Shown here in pieces: positions 1 to 10,000 of a DNA stretch of 62,885 nt (positions are counted from its first letter, which is position 1; each line of letters opens with the position of its first letter). This DNA is from Phialocephala subalpina. Taxonomy: Eukaryota; Ascomycota; Leotiomycetes; Helotiales; Mollisiaceae. A program made the translations under genes and the position numbers. The stretch covers positions 81,113 to 143,997 of the forward strand of contig FJOG01000057.1 in assembly GCA_900073065.1 (NCBI GenBank), written 5' to 3'. The notes below the pieces were generated by a model that saw nothing but the letters and a program-made list of their open reading frames with translations, ran no database searches and had not been told where the DNA came from.

Positions 1-258
1 TATATAATTAATATAAATAATATTAATATTTATTATAATTTCGATATAAAAAAGAAATAATTAAATTATTTTTAATATAATATTAAAATTAAATATAAAA
101 TCTTATAAAAATTAATTAAAAAAAAGATTTCTTTATAAAATAATTTTAGAATTTTTATTTTCGAATAATTTTTAAATTCTAAAGAAAATATTATATCGAG
201 ATTTTATTATATTAAATTTATTAAAAAGCTAATCTAATTATTATTAATATATTTTTTG
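1..258. other. AT-rich block, edge of a RIP-like region
   Basis: Almost pure A/T with scattered TCGA and CGAA; CA and TG are scarce. No reading frame looks coding. Composition returns to normal at about 259. It resembles the larger blocks at 32756-35455 and 54184-62885 and is probably decayed repeat DNA. Confidence 0.75.
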
Positions 259-1099
259 TACCTTTGAAAGTCCTTTTCTTATTCTGCGATTAGCCTTACT
301 TTAAAGAACCAAACATACCACAGCATAATGTAATACTATGGTATTATTACTCCGCCAAATCGCCGCTTTTCCACTTTCGTGGCGCCCAGAGTATAGTCTT
401 GACTTCTGTTATGTAACCCCACAAATAATCGCAATGTTTGGTCCCGGCAGTACCTATCCCCAGCTCGCTTATCGAAATCCCGACGACAAACTTGTCAAAT
501 GTTGTACGTTGGTGGTGGGGTGGGTCGCTGTTTTCATTTCGCTGGGAAGTCCCCCACAAAAGACCCAGGTTCACCGTCCACTGTCGCGAGGCTGCACCTT
601 CTTTTCTCTTCAGAAACCTCCAGGGCACAAGAACGCGGAAGACCGAACCCCCCATATCAAAAAAAATACCACAGAGCCATCCAGAGCTTCACCTAGGATC
701 AGTCTATTAATGATGCAAAGGATGATAGGCCTCTGGTGACCCTGATTCATCGGTTATACAGACAAATGATTCTCAGCACAACACGTGCACCATATTCTGA
801 CACTCCCCTATGCTAAAAATCTTCAGTTCTGGGAGTCAGTTTAGTTCGGGGGGTCTGTAAGTGACCGTTTCTACTACTATAGGTCCGTAAGTGACTGTTT
901 ACCACCGTAGGTCTGTAAGTGGCTGTGGCGGGAAAGGGAAAGTGAAATGGGAAGCACTTTGGTGGATGGAATAAAATGATCATCAAATTCCCAATTTCAT
1001 AATATACATCCAATTTCCAAGCTATTCAATCAAGCTGGAGGCAAAGTAGAGAAAGAAACATCCCAAAGGCAAACGGTATCATACTGTGCCTAAACCAAA
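259..1099. other. Gene-free stretch of normal GC
   Basis: Several overlapping frames are open on both strands between 338 and 739, but none has splice signals, a recognisable domain or a consistent coding look, so I do not call a gene. The only structure seen is a short direct repeat at 852-928, listed separately. Confidence 0.5.
852..928. repeat. Three direct copies of a 19-bp motif
   Basis: Close copies of GGTCTGTAAGTGACCGTTT start at 852, 882 and 910, with 2-3 differences each and spacing of 30 and 28 bp. The spacers differ more than the motif. Function unknown; either a decayed tandem repeat or a cluster of binding sites. Confidence 0.6.
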
Positions 1100-1870
1100 C
1101 TAATGCTTGTGCAATTTATCCTTGATCTTCTCTCCACTAGCCTTGAGCTTCTCCTTTAGACTTAGCTTATGATCAGGAGTCTCCGTCTTGGTCGCAGGTG
1201 TACTCGAGCTCGAAAGTTCAGTAGTCTTCGTCTCGGATGGCGTAGCAACATCTATATTGGAATTAGAACTCTCTTCCAACTTCTCATAGAGAAACTTACC
1301 GGCAGTCTTTGACTCGGGCTTGTCTCCAACATGCAACTTCTCTCTAACTTCTGTGCTTGGTGTAGGTTCGTCCTCCTTTCCATCCTCCTGCAAAGGTGCA
1401 ATATGTGTGCTCTCAAGTGTCTTAGTGGGTGTTAGTGTTATAGCTCCAGAGGGGTTCAAGGGCTCGAGCTTAGTAGCAGCCAGTATCTCTAAGACAGGAT
1501 CTGCCTTTGCACTGGAGGCTGACTCGGAGGCGGGCTCTTCTTTCGAGGTGGTCTTTGTGAGGGATTTGGGCTTTGACGTTTCTGTTTCGTGGTAAGTTAA
1601 CTACGTCCTCTAGTTAGAGATGGAAAAGTTTCCGGACCTTTATTGCCTTTGTTATATAGTTCTCTAGCCTTGACATTTCTAAGTTCGCCGGAAACTGGCT
1701 CTTTACCGCTTGTATCGTTAACTTTGTTGGCTGCGGGTTCGCTCTAGATAGCATTAGATGCTGCCGAAGTAACGTTGTTGGCTGCGCTAGTAACGGTATC
1801 TATGTTGACGGTTGGCTCTGTATTGGGTTCTTGTTAATATTGTTTTGGTTATGAAGTCGAAGTCTTTAGT
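1100..1870 (-). pseudogene. Broken Ser/Thr/Lys-rich hypothetical protein gene
   Basis: The minus strand encodes a hydrophilic, low-complexity protein end finishing in KLSLKEKLKASGEKIKDKLH and a stop at 1100. The frame stays open without an ATG upstream to about 1590 (HETETSKPKSLTKTTSKEEP). Further upstream, in a shifted frame, about 60 codons look like the same protein (VSGELRNVKARELYNKGNKG) but contain a TAG and end at a TAA near 1600. I read this as a gene that lost its 5' part and carries at least one nonsense codon and one frameshift. The Lys-rich, probably helical C-terminus is typical of small fungal proteins of unknown function. I do not recognise the family. Confidence 0.5.
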
Positions 1871-2274
1871 TGGTATATTAAGAGCTTATGGTAAATAGGC
1901 AGGCGAGGTCCCTTTATTCACTTGTTAAATAAAGCATTTAATATTTTTTAGCCCCTCTTACTTTGATCGTCAAAACTCTATTGGAAATTAAAGGTTCTTT
2001 TATAGCCTGATTTTGATTGGCCTTAGTAACTAATTGTGTCTCTATTGATTGGGTGAATAGTGGTTTGGCATGTGATTGTTTAATCAACGAAATCTGGGTA
2101 TCTCGATTCTAGGTCTAAGAACTTATTATTAGACCTTTATTGCCATTAATGTATTTTGATGCTAAATGACTCAATAGATCATCAAGCTTATAGTAGCGAT
2201 ATATAAATTTTACTCTCTTTTTTAATTCGTAAATTCATATCTTTTCTACGACATATACTAACTATATAAACTCT
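1871..2274. other. No gene seen
   Basis: Moderately AT-rich DNA with frequent stops in all six frames and no repeat that I could identify. Confidence 0.5.
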
Positions 2275-2700
2275 TTGTTTGTTTGTATGGGGTATAATAA
2301 ACCCCTTCCCCCCTCCCCTACGAGCAGCAATGACGTAGCATCAGGCTACGTCATCCCTATTCGCATTTCGCTTATTCGATGCCAAGCCTCAACACCAAAG
2401 AAAGTTCACTGGGAGCTGTGTGTTAATTTGGACGAGGATACAAGGGTTTCGTCGCAGTATGCATTTAGAGTTGTCGAATATTTCTCTCACGATGAGAGTT
2501 TCCAAGTAGGAAAATGTTCTTCGGGGCTAAAAGCGATGGCGAATATCTCGTCCAGTTGCAGCTGCTAGTTGAAAAAAATCAAACTTTCGATATTCAATAT
2601 AGAGTTGCTTTCAAGTATTGAGGTCAAGGAAAAATCCAGCGACTCTCTGCAGCAAATGCCAGCACATTCTTATCGACAATCTGCCGCGGATCAGGGGCAG
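2275..2700 (+). pseudogene. Possible decayed coding remnant, unknown family
   Basis: A plus-strand frame reads through HWELCVNLDEDTRVSSQYAF and RVVEYFSHDESFQ, then the coding look moves by a frameshift near 2520 to another frame (DGEYLVQLQLLVEKNQTFDI) that meets a stop near 2620 and continues with GKIQRLSAANASTFLSTICR. Amino-acid composition is protein-like on both sides of the shift. I recognise no family. It could also be a chance open stretch. Confidence 0.28.
2331..2353. promoter_or_regulatory. Perfect 9-bp palindrome TGACGTAGC/GCTACGTCA
   Basis: Two perfect 9-bp arms flank a 5-nt loop (ATCAG). The TGACGT core resembles a bZIP (CREB/ATF) half-site. It lies inside a doubtful reading frame, so a regulatory role is only a guess. 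Confidence 0.35.
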
Positions 2701-2996
2701 GAAACCGCCGTAAGCTCATTCCCCTATATACTGTTCACTCTTTACAAAACAATTGGTTAGATTATGCAAGAGTCTCCTAAGTCAGAGAGCTGGCTGGATA
2801 TAGTAATAGATCAAAATGCTAATTTTGGCTATCAAATCAATCGTCAGTGCGACAGATACGACAAAGAATATCAGCAAATTCTTCAGGGTAATTGGCCAAA
2901 TCACCGTCTCCACAATGTGCATTTCACTGCCTGAACTGGAGCAAAAATTCCAGATGCAATCGCCAGTCAATTCCCAGATCGACTAATAATGCAGAT
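2701..2996. other. Spacer and 3' flank of the CorA-like gene
   Basis: No supported gene. Short frames here are antisense or chance stretches beyond the stop of the minus-strand gene ending at 2997. Confidence 0.45.
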
Positions 2997-4450
2997 TCAA
3001 CGGCCATCTCTTGTGACACAGTGCCACGATGTCCAGCAAACTACCGTGAAGACAGTCACAGGAATAGCTACTACCCAATAAATCCAGAACTTCTCAGACA
3101 CACTCCAACGCTGAGGATCGGTAGCATTACCCGGAGAAAAGTTGAAGAAGCTTGTGCTGAATAGTGCCTATATAATTAGCAGGATTTAGAGTCAAGAAAG
3201 AAATACTAACGCAAATGAAAGTCCCAGGCAAGAAAGCAAGCCCCAACACAGAGATCGTCTTCATAGCAGCACTATCAATCTGAGTGGCTTTTCCAATTTG
3301 TACTGCGATACGACTATCGTGTTGAGCGACAGTGTTGAATGCCTGTGGTATGATTAGCTCGATCTTCTTATGTGACATGGCAAAGACAACCAGATTGATC
3401 TCATTTTGGAGTCTCTCCTCAAGAGCCTTTGATCTCAAGTAAAGGCAGTTGAGTAATGTAATCTGCGAGCGGAAGATTCTTCGTGTTTGTTTGGATAGTG
3501 TCATTGATCTTGCTGGAAGTAAACTATTCTCCTCGAAGAATATCTCGTGCTCTCGAACAAGGCTCGTCATTGTTTCCTTTGCCATCGCCAGGGTTTCTGA
3601 AGAATGAATTGTATGCCTTGCCATCTCATGCATTGTGACATAGTCTGGGTGAGGGTTGTCTGGTGATATGCGATTCTGAAGGCTTAGTATTAGTTCATTC
3701 AATATTACAATAACACGTACGTTTTCTGAATCTCTCACGAGATCGCGCCAGGACCACAATGCTATGTCATACAGTGCAATGACCTTCTCAATCAATATAG
3801 TATGAAAAGAGAAGGGATCTTCTATATGTAACTGAGCTACATCGGATAGCGACCGTTTTAGGGACAGTGGTAGGCCGAAGCAAAGGACGAGGGCATTCTT
3901 GGAGGGAATCCAAGTGGTATAGAATCCTAACCTATGCCACACATAGTATGCCTTGATAGGGCAGGCGTGATTAAGAGGCGGGGTAGGCTTGATAGCTTCT
4001 TTGACTAAAAATCGAAAGTGCGAACCTAATTGTTTAGTATTCATCTATCTGGTGTGCGCCATTGCTTACTAAAATTCTCTAAATCGCCCCTGGTATCTCT
4101 CGTGTCCTGGCAGCCAAAAAATCCGCTAGCATCTTGTGCTACAGAGCTCCAGAACATAGCCGGGATCTTGAATCGATTGGAAAGCTCCTCGTGTATTTTT
4201 GAGCTGGTAAGATCTGCCACTACTGGCAAGAAACTGTTGTAGCTCAGTAAGGTCAGTATGTTGTAGAGTCCTGCACCTACACCACTAGTATCTCTGGCTC
4301 TAATTCTTGCTATTTTCTAATGAGTATTAGGATTTTGGGTCGGGAGCAAGTTTCACGTACTCTAGCACATAGGTTTCGTATAGCAATCTGGCCAGTAGTC
4401 CAGTTATCGTTGGCTTCATACGGTCAGAATAATCGCCAAACCTCCAAAGA
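2997..4450 (-). CDS. CorA-like fungal membrane protein (5' end unresolved)
   Basis: Four minus-strand exons join in phase: about 4450-4357, 4316-4070, 4025-3211 and 3167-2997 (stop TGA 2997-2999). The introns of 40, 44 and 43 nt carry GTGAAA, GTAAGC or GTTAGT donors and TAATAC, ACTAAAC or GCTAAT branch sites. The C-terminus has the two closely spaced membrane segments of the CorA superfamily: helix 1 follows LAFLPGTFIC and continues ALFSTSFFNF, helix 2 is FWIYWVVAIPVTVFTVVCWT. The long N-terminal part, with SNRFKIPAMFWSSVAQDASG, fits the cytosolic portion of fungal CorA-like proteins. The GMN selectivity motif of true Mg2+ channels is not visible, so magnesium transport should not be assumed. 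No stop interrupts the four exons, but I could not fix the start: a TGA precedes the first exon's frame near 4497, so another exon or a 5' lesion is possible. Confidence 0.72.
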
Positions 4451-5094
4451 TTTTCGCACCTTGTCGGATGAAATCGTATTGTATGAGGCCGCCGTCAGTA
4501 TTTGAGTTACTGTTGGCTTGCCTCGGAAGATCTGGGTGTGCCTGCATGGTCGTAGAGATCTCGCAGCATCCTTGCTGAGCTTTTAGGGTAAGCTAGTTAC
4601 TTTCGCGCTGCTAGTAGAGATGAAGTTCTGATGTGTTTGGTGGGGAAGGAAAGGTAATCCCGAATGCTTGTGTTGGGATCAATAGGCTTTCGTCATGTGA
4701 TTGTTTCATCCAAATTGAGCTTAGCCTGAAAACCCAATCAGCGCAAAACAGAATCGCGGGGTCACCGAGTCAACGATTCGGGAAAAAATTCCGCGATAAC
4801 AAGTGAAACGCAACTCAAAAAACTATACGGAGGTTGCCTTCAAAGGTGCTGGGACTTTAAAGCGTCGATCAGATCCTTACAGGGTTCGTTCTGTAGCGAG
4901 TGTGACCCTACTGCTACGGCAACGGTAGGCCTGAACAGATAGGAATACAGCGATTGCGAGCCTGGAGATCAGCGGCTTACAGGGTATTTCAGTGGCTCGA
5001 GCGCTAAATTCCCGTCACTTTTGAAACAGACCTCCGTACACCACTCGAAAACCAGGCGCGACTCGGACAGCATACACCAGTCCTCATCAGATTT
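4451..5094. other. Intergenic, no gene seen
   Basis: Holds the unresolved 5' end of the CorA-like gene and the upstream region of the pseudogene starting at 5095. No repeats or RNA genes recognised. Confidence 0.45.
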
Positions 5095-6625
5095 ATGGAT
5101 CACGAGACTTACGATCACGGTTGTATATATTGCCCAAGAGCTCCTATCATCGATGCTTGGCTTGAAGGCGTCCTAGAGTCAATTGAATCACGACAAGATT
5201 GCCATCAGGCGCAGGATCAACATCAATATCATAATCCATCTCCTTCAAAGGCCCTGAAAAGAAGATCATCCATAATGAGCAAAAGTCCACAACGGGAATC
5301 GCCTCGTAGAAAGATAACCCTACCGCTCGCAGAAGCTGTAGTCGATATCCCCAAACAATCCAAGACATTCCCCACACCCACAGGCAGCGGATACTCTAAA
5401 TCAATAGCAAGCCTCACTCTCACCGACGCGACCACTTTGAGCGAGCCGTCCACACTTTCCAATCTCCGGAGAGATCCAGGAGCCCGGTCAGAGTTCTCCC
5501 AGACCTCGAGCAAACACATCCTCCCACAAATCAAGTCCACATCAATAACGGCAGAATTCATGACGATATTATGTTAGCAGAGATACATAAAGCAGTGGAA
5601 TGAGCAACGCGCTATGGGGTATTTCCTGCGATAATCAAAGTACATTGATCAACCACTCACACTTCTACTCTAATATCGTTAGGATCGTCTTCAGCCACAT
5701 ATAAACGAGTTTGATTTCGAGGACGAGCGAATGTTTTCCGACGCGAGCTGGATTTCGGATCCTGATGCATTGCTGCAGCAGGTCCTGGACATACAAGAAA
5801 ATGCGCAGTACTGTGACGCTTTCAACCGACCAGAAGCATGCTGGGGTAACGATGTTGTACGACCAATCTTGAGCCTTACACACAAAGCTGCTGGGTTGGG
5901 GAAACATGTCAGGGTCGACAATGTGTGCTATATCTCCCCTTTCTACTTCCTCCACTAACTCTTGCAGGAACTCCACAAAAATCTAGCCTGCCAGTCTCGT
6001 CCCACGCTCCGCAGCATGAAATCCAATCCTCATCGATACCAAAAAAGTCGACTACGGTTTCTTCCTCGCACCCTCTTCCGAAAGCAAAGCTCGCGCCCGA
6101 GCCCAACTCAACTCTCTGCCCAACTCAACTCTCTGCCCAACTCAACTCTCTGCCCAACCCGACCCAAAACCTCGACCAGACCGGTCGTCCTGAACATGCA
6201 ACGTCTGCCATTCTCCTATCTATCGAGATCAGAACTTATGTTTCAGTCGACGACTCCTTGCTACAGCTCGCGGTCTGGGCATCGGCTGGTTTGCAGGCTG
6301 TCAGTAATGTGTTCGATGGGAACATAGCGCCGGATATAGTTCGACCTGCCTTTATGATGAGCATGAAAGGCGCTGCGTGCAAGATTTCGTATATGAAGCT
6401 TGAGTCTAGTTCATCGGAAGAGGATCTTCCGGCAAAGGTGAGTTTCATCTTACCCCAAATTACACAGGCTAATCGGATGAGTAGAAGCTCTATGGCGATA
6501 ACTCTATCTGGAACGCGGGCACCGTAACCGGCATTTTCAAAATCTTTGCGTGCTGGGGATTTTGCTGCAGAATAGCAAGCGTATACAAGATGATTTTTGG
6601 GATGAGAACTGCCAGGTTTAGATAG
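5095..6625 (+). pseudogene. PD-(D/E)XK nuclease-like domain protein, frameshifted
   Basis: This matches the layout of the large fungal family with an N-terminal AWLEGVLESIES-type motif, a Ser/Pro/Arg-rich linker and a C-terminal PD-(D/E)XK nuclease-like fold. Recognisable pieces in order are the start at 5095, a linker ending near 5480, EIHKAVE near 5590, DFEDERMFSDASWISDPDAL near 5720, VDYGFFLAPSSES near 6050 (the Asp position), and AILLSIEIRTYVSVDDSLLQ near 6230, where the usual E-x-K reads E-I-R. Two good introns remain: from the GTGTGC donor near 5922 to TTGCAG near 5967, and 6438-6484. The C-terminus ends at TAG 6623-6625. Lesions are a frameshift near 5480, TGA at 5601 where Trp is expected, TGA at 5646, a frameshift near 5690, and a frame change at the 17-bp repeats (6104-6154). 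Not functional as it stands; family assignment is from memory of the fold's motifs. Confidence 0.72.
6104..6154 (+). repeat. Three perfect copies of a 17-bp repeat inside the nuclease-like gene
   Basis: The unit CAACTCAACTCTCTGCC occurs three times without a mismatch at 6104-6120, 6121-6137 and 6138-6154, followed by a partial CAACCCGACC. Because 17 is not a multiple of three, the copy number sets the downstream frame: one or four copies would keep the VDYGFFLAP frame joined to the SIEIRT frame, while three do not. Confidence 0.93.
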
Positions 6626-7086
6626 GAGGTGGACGACGATGGGAATAAAGGATGATCTGGCGGTCCCAAAGCTGGGTGCAGTGGGTGACGCTGGCAGATT
6701 CTCAATATCAATCGAGGATTGAGGGTTTGCGGAGAAGCAAATGGATGAGTCCAATGCACAACTCCTAGTACCACTCTGGCCTATGAATGGACGACGACCG
6801 GGTCTGAAGCAAGCTGAGCTCGTGAAGTATGCCCGAACTCGCTCAGGGTCATCTCCAACTCATACAGTTGTACAAACATCGCGACACAATATGGATTCGA
6901 CTCTTCGACTGATCTTGGGATGGGGCGACTGAGTACAGCCATATCACTCGTTGTCCAAACAAATGGATCGCCACCACCCGTCAAACACTTCAGACCTTGC
7001 CATCGCCAATAATATCACAGACCCCTCAATCTTGGCCGACGTCGACTCCTGTGTGGCAATCGCGGGATCTGTCGAGGGGATGAGAT
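6626..7086. other. Intergenic between converging genes
   Basis: Lies between the 3' end of the nuclease-like pseudogene and the 3' end of the NLR gene. Open stretches on either strand have no recognisable content. Confidence 0.45.
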
Positions 7087-10000
7087 TCAGGTGCTCCCTC
7101 GTCTATGCTTCTTCAACGCCTCTTCATGCTTTTTCACTGCTTCTTCAAACTTCAGTTGACCAAGCACTACTTCCAAGTCTTTAATGCTTGTGAGAGTATC
7201 TGGATGCTCCGGTCCCAACGTCTTCTCCCTCCCCTCCATCGCTCGCCGGTACATCACCTCAGCTTCTGCGTACTTCTGCTGATTGTCAAGTGCAACCCCC
7301 ACATTATTTATGCTCGTGAGAGTGTCTGCATTCTCCGGTCCTAGCGTCTTCTCCCTCCCCTCCATCGCTCGCCGGTACATCACCTCAGCTTCTGCGTTCT
7401 TCTGCTGATTGTGAAGCATGACTCCCACACTGTTTGTGCTCGCGAGGGTGTCTGCATGCTCCGGTCCCAGCGTCTTCTCCCTCCCCTCCATCACTCGCCG
7501 GTACATCACCTCAGCTTCTGCGTACTTCTGCTGGTTTTCAAGCATGACTCCCACATTATTTGTGCTTATGAGAGTGTTTATATGCTCTAGCCCAAGCACC
7601 TTCTTGCACAGCTCTAGCGTCTGGCGGTGCATCTGTTCGGCCTCGACGTACTTGCCCTGCGAGCTTAGCGTCGATGCTACCCAGCTCATACTATTTAGCG
7701 TATCTAGGTGCTCGTGGCCTAGCACCTTCTTGCTTAACTCTAGCGTCTGGCGGTGCATCTGTTCGGCCTCAACGTATTTTCCTTGATACCATAGCATTGC
7801 TGCTAAGTCATTCATGCTTTTTAGCGTCTGTGGGTGCTCGTGGTCTAGCACCTTCTTGCTTAGCTCTAGCGCCTGGCGGTGTATCTGTTCGGCCTCGACG
7901 TACTTGCCTTGCGAGCTTAACGCCGTTGCTACCCAGCTTATGCTCTTTAGCGTATTTGGGTGCTCGTGGCCTAGTACTTTCTTGTTTAGCTCTAGCGTTT
8001 GGCGGTGCATCTGCTCGGCCTCAATATTCTTATCTTGCGAGCTCAACGTCGCTGCTAAATCATTCATACTGTTTAGCGTGTTTGGGTGTTCGTGGCCTAG
8101 CACCTTCTTGCGTAGCTCTAGCGTCTGACGCTGTCTCTCCTCGGCCTCAACGTATTTTCCTTGATACCATAGCACTGCTGCTAGGTCATTCATGCTTCCT
8201 AGCGTCTGTGGGTACTCGTGGCCTAGCACCTTCTTGTATAGCTCCAGCGTCTTGTATTGCATCTGCTCTGCCTCGAGATGCTTGCCTTGGTAGCTTAGCA
8301 CCGCTGCTAAGCCTCTTATGCTTGATAGCGTATCCGGGTGCTCCGGGCCCAGTACATTCTCCCGCAGATTTAGCGTCTGGCGGTGCATCTGCTCGGCCTC
8401 GGTATACTTGCTCTGATACAATAATACTTCCGCTAGAGCATGGGTATTTGTCAATGTCTGTACGTTAGAATTTCCTAATCTTGAAGATGAGACTTCTACT
8501 GCACGTCGAGCGTAACCCTCCGATAAATTATATTGGCCCTGGCTGCGTAGATAACGAGAAAGATTGCCAAGAAGTTTTGCAAATGCGCTCGGATTTTGAA
8601 TCGGCAGTGGCTGGAAACTAATCACAGGTTCAGTGTGAGAGTAAAGTTCTGCGCACCTGTCTCTGTTTTCGTGTTCGTCGCCGGTCGGAAATTCTCTAGC
8701 AAGTGACACAAGAGCATTTGTAGCGCATTGCTCTGCCCGATCTTTATGTTTGCTAAGCCTAAGCCAATACCTCGTGGAGACTTGGACTAGGCGGTGTATT
8801 GTAAAGTTTTCATCAATGTTATTCGACTTCAGGGTACCGACGACAAAGGAGAACGCCTTAAGAGTACCAATTGCGTCAGCAATGGCCCCCTGAGACTCCC
8901 CCACGCCCTTCAGCAGGTACGCGGGAATGTTCTGCCGGTCGAAAAAAGACATCATCCAGAGCAACTCTCCTGCACGGCTATCTTGTTGTTCAACCTGTTC
9001 AAAGGTGATGATCCATGTCTTCAAGACTGCATTGGTAACGCCATCTATTCGTGCCTTGTCCTTAAACTCGTGTAGCAAGAACCGTAATGCCATATCGGAA
9101 TCCTTTTCTTTGTAATATTGAAGGTACTGCTGGATTGTCCAAGACTTTTGCCGCATATAACTTGCGGCCTGGACTATTGCCAGTGGGAGATATTCCAGTT
9201 CATTGAGCATGTCGATGACGACTTTCTTGTCCGTTACTCCTTCGCCAAACTTCTTCTCTAGTAAAGACAAAGAGTCTTCGGTACCCATAACTTCCACGGG
9301 CATTGTGGAACCTTCGTCTGTGAGTCTCTGGGCATCAGCCTTGCTCCGCGTGGTGTAAATAATCGAGCCTTTTGAGTTCTTCGGTATGAAATTGCGTAGA
9401 CCCTGGCCAGGCTGAGATTGGTCGAAGAAGAGATCCATGTCATCCGCATTGTCGACTATCATTAACCAATTCTGAAAGTCGTGTTCTTCAAGGGCATCTT
9501 TGACGAGTTGGAACACATCGACCTTGGGGTCGTCTGCCCCTTTCAGTCCTAATTTCTTGGCTATGTCTCGATAATCCCTTTCAAATCTGTGTCGGTTTCC
9601 GGCAACGACCCAGAATATTGAACATTCTGGTGCTGTCTCCGTCGTCATGTGGGCATATTGAAGTACAATCTGGGATTTTCTGGCTCCTGGTTAGATCTTT
9701 CTGTGGCAGAGTTAGCACACTTACCCAATCCCTCCGAGTCCGTAGAGTGCTAATTGATGATCCGAATCGGGCTCCGAGATCTTTGTTTGGATCTGTCTAA
9801 TAATTTTCTCCCTTCCTACAAAAGCTGTATTGTGTGGGAAGGGAATGTGCAAGACTCGTTCTAGAGGACATTAGAAATAATTTATGTTTGATGCTGGTAA
9901 GGGTTTACTTTTTTCTGGGGCAAGTTTTGGAGTGGCCTCGTCGAGTTGAGATTCTCGAGCGACGAATAGCTTGTACTGTTCGAATGAGATACCCCATTGC

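Noticed and set aside
338..739. Overlapping open frames of 65-133 codons on both strands
   Set aside because: All frames are open because stops happen to be sparse here; none has a domain, signal peptide or splice signals.
7674..8468. Long plus-strand frame of 264 codons opposite the NLR
   Set aside because: It is the antisense of the 126-bp TPR repeats; the minus strand carries the clear NB-ARC and TPR motifs.
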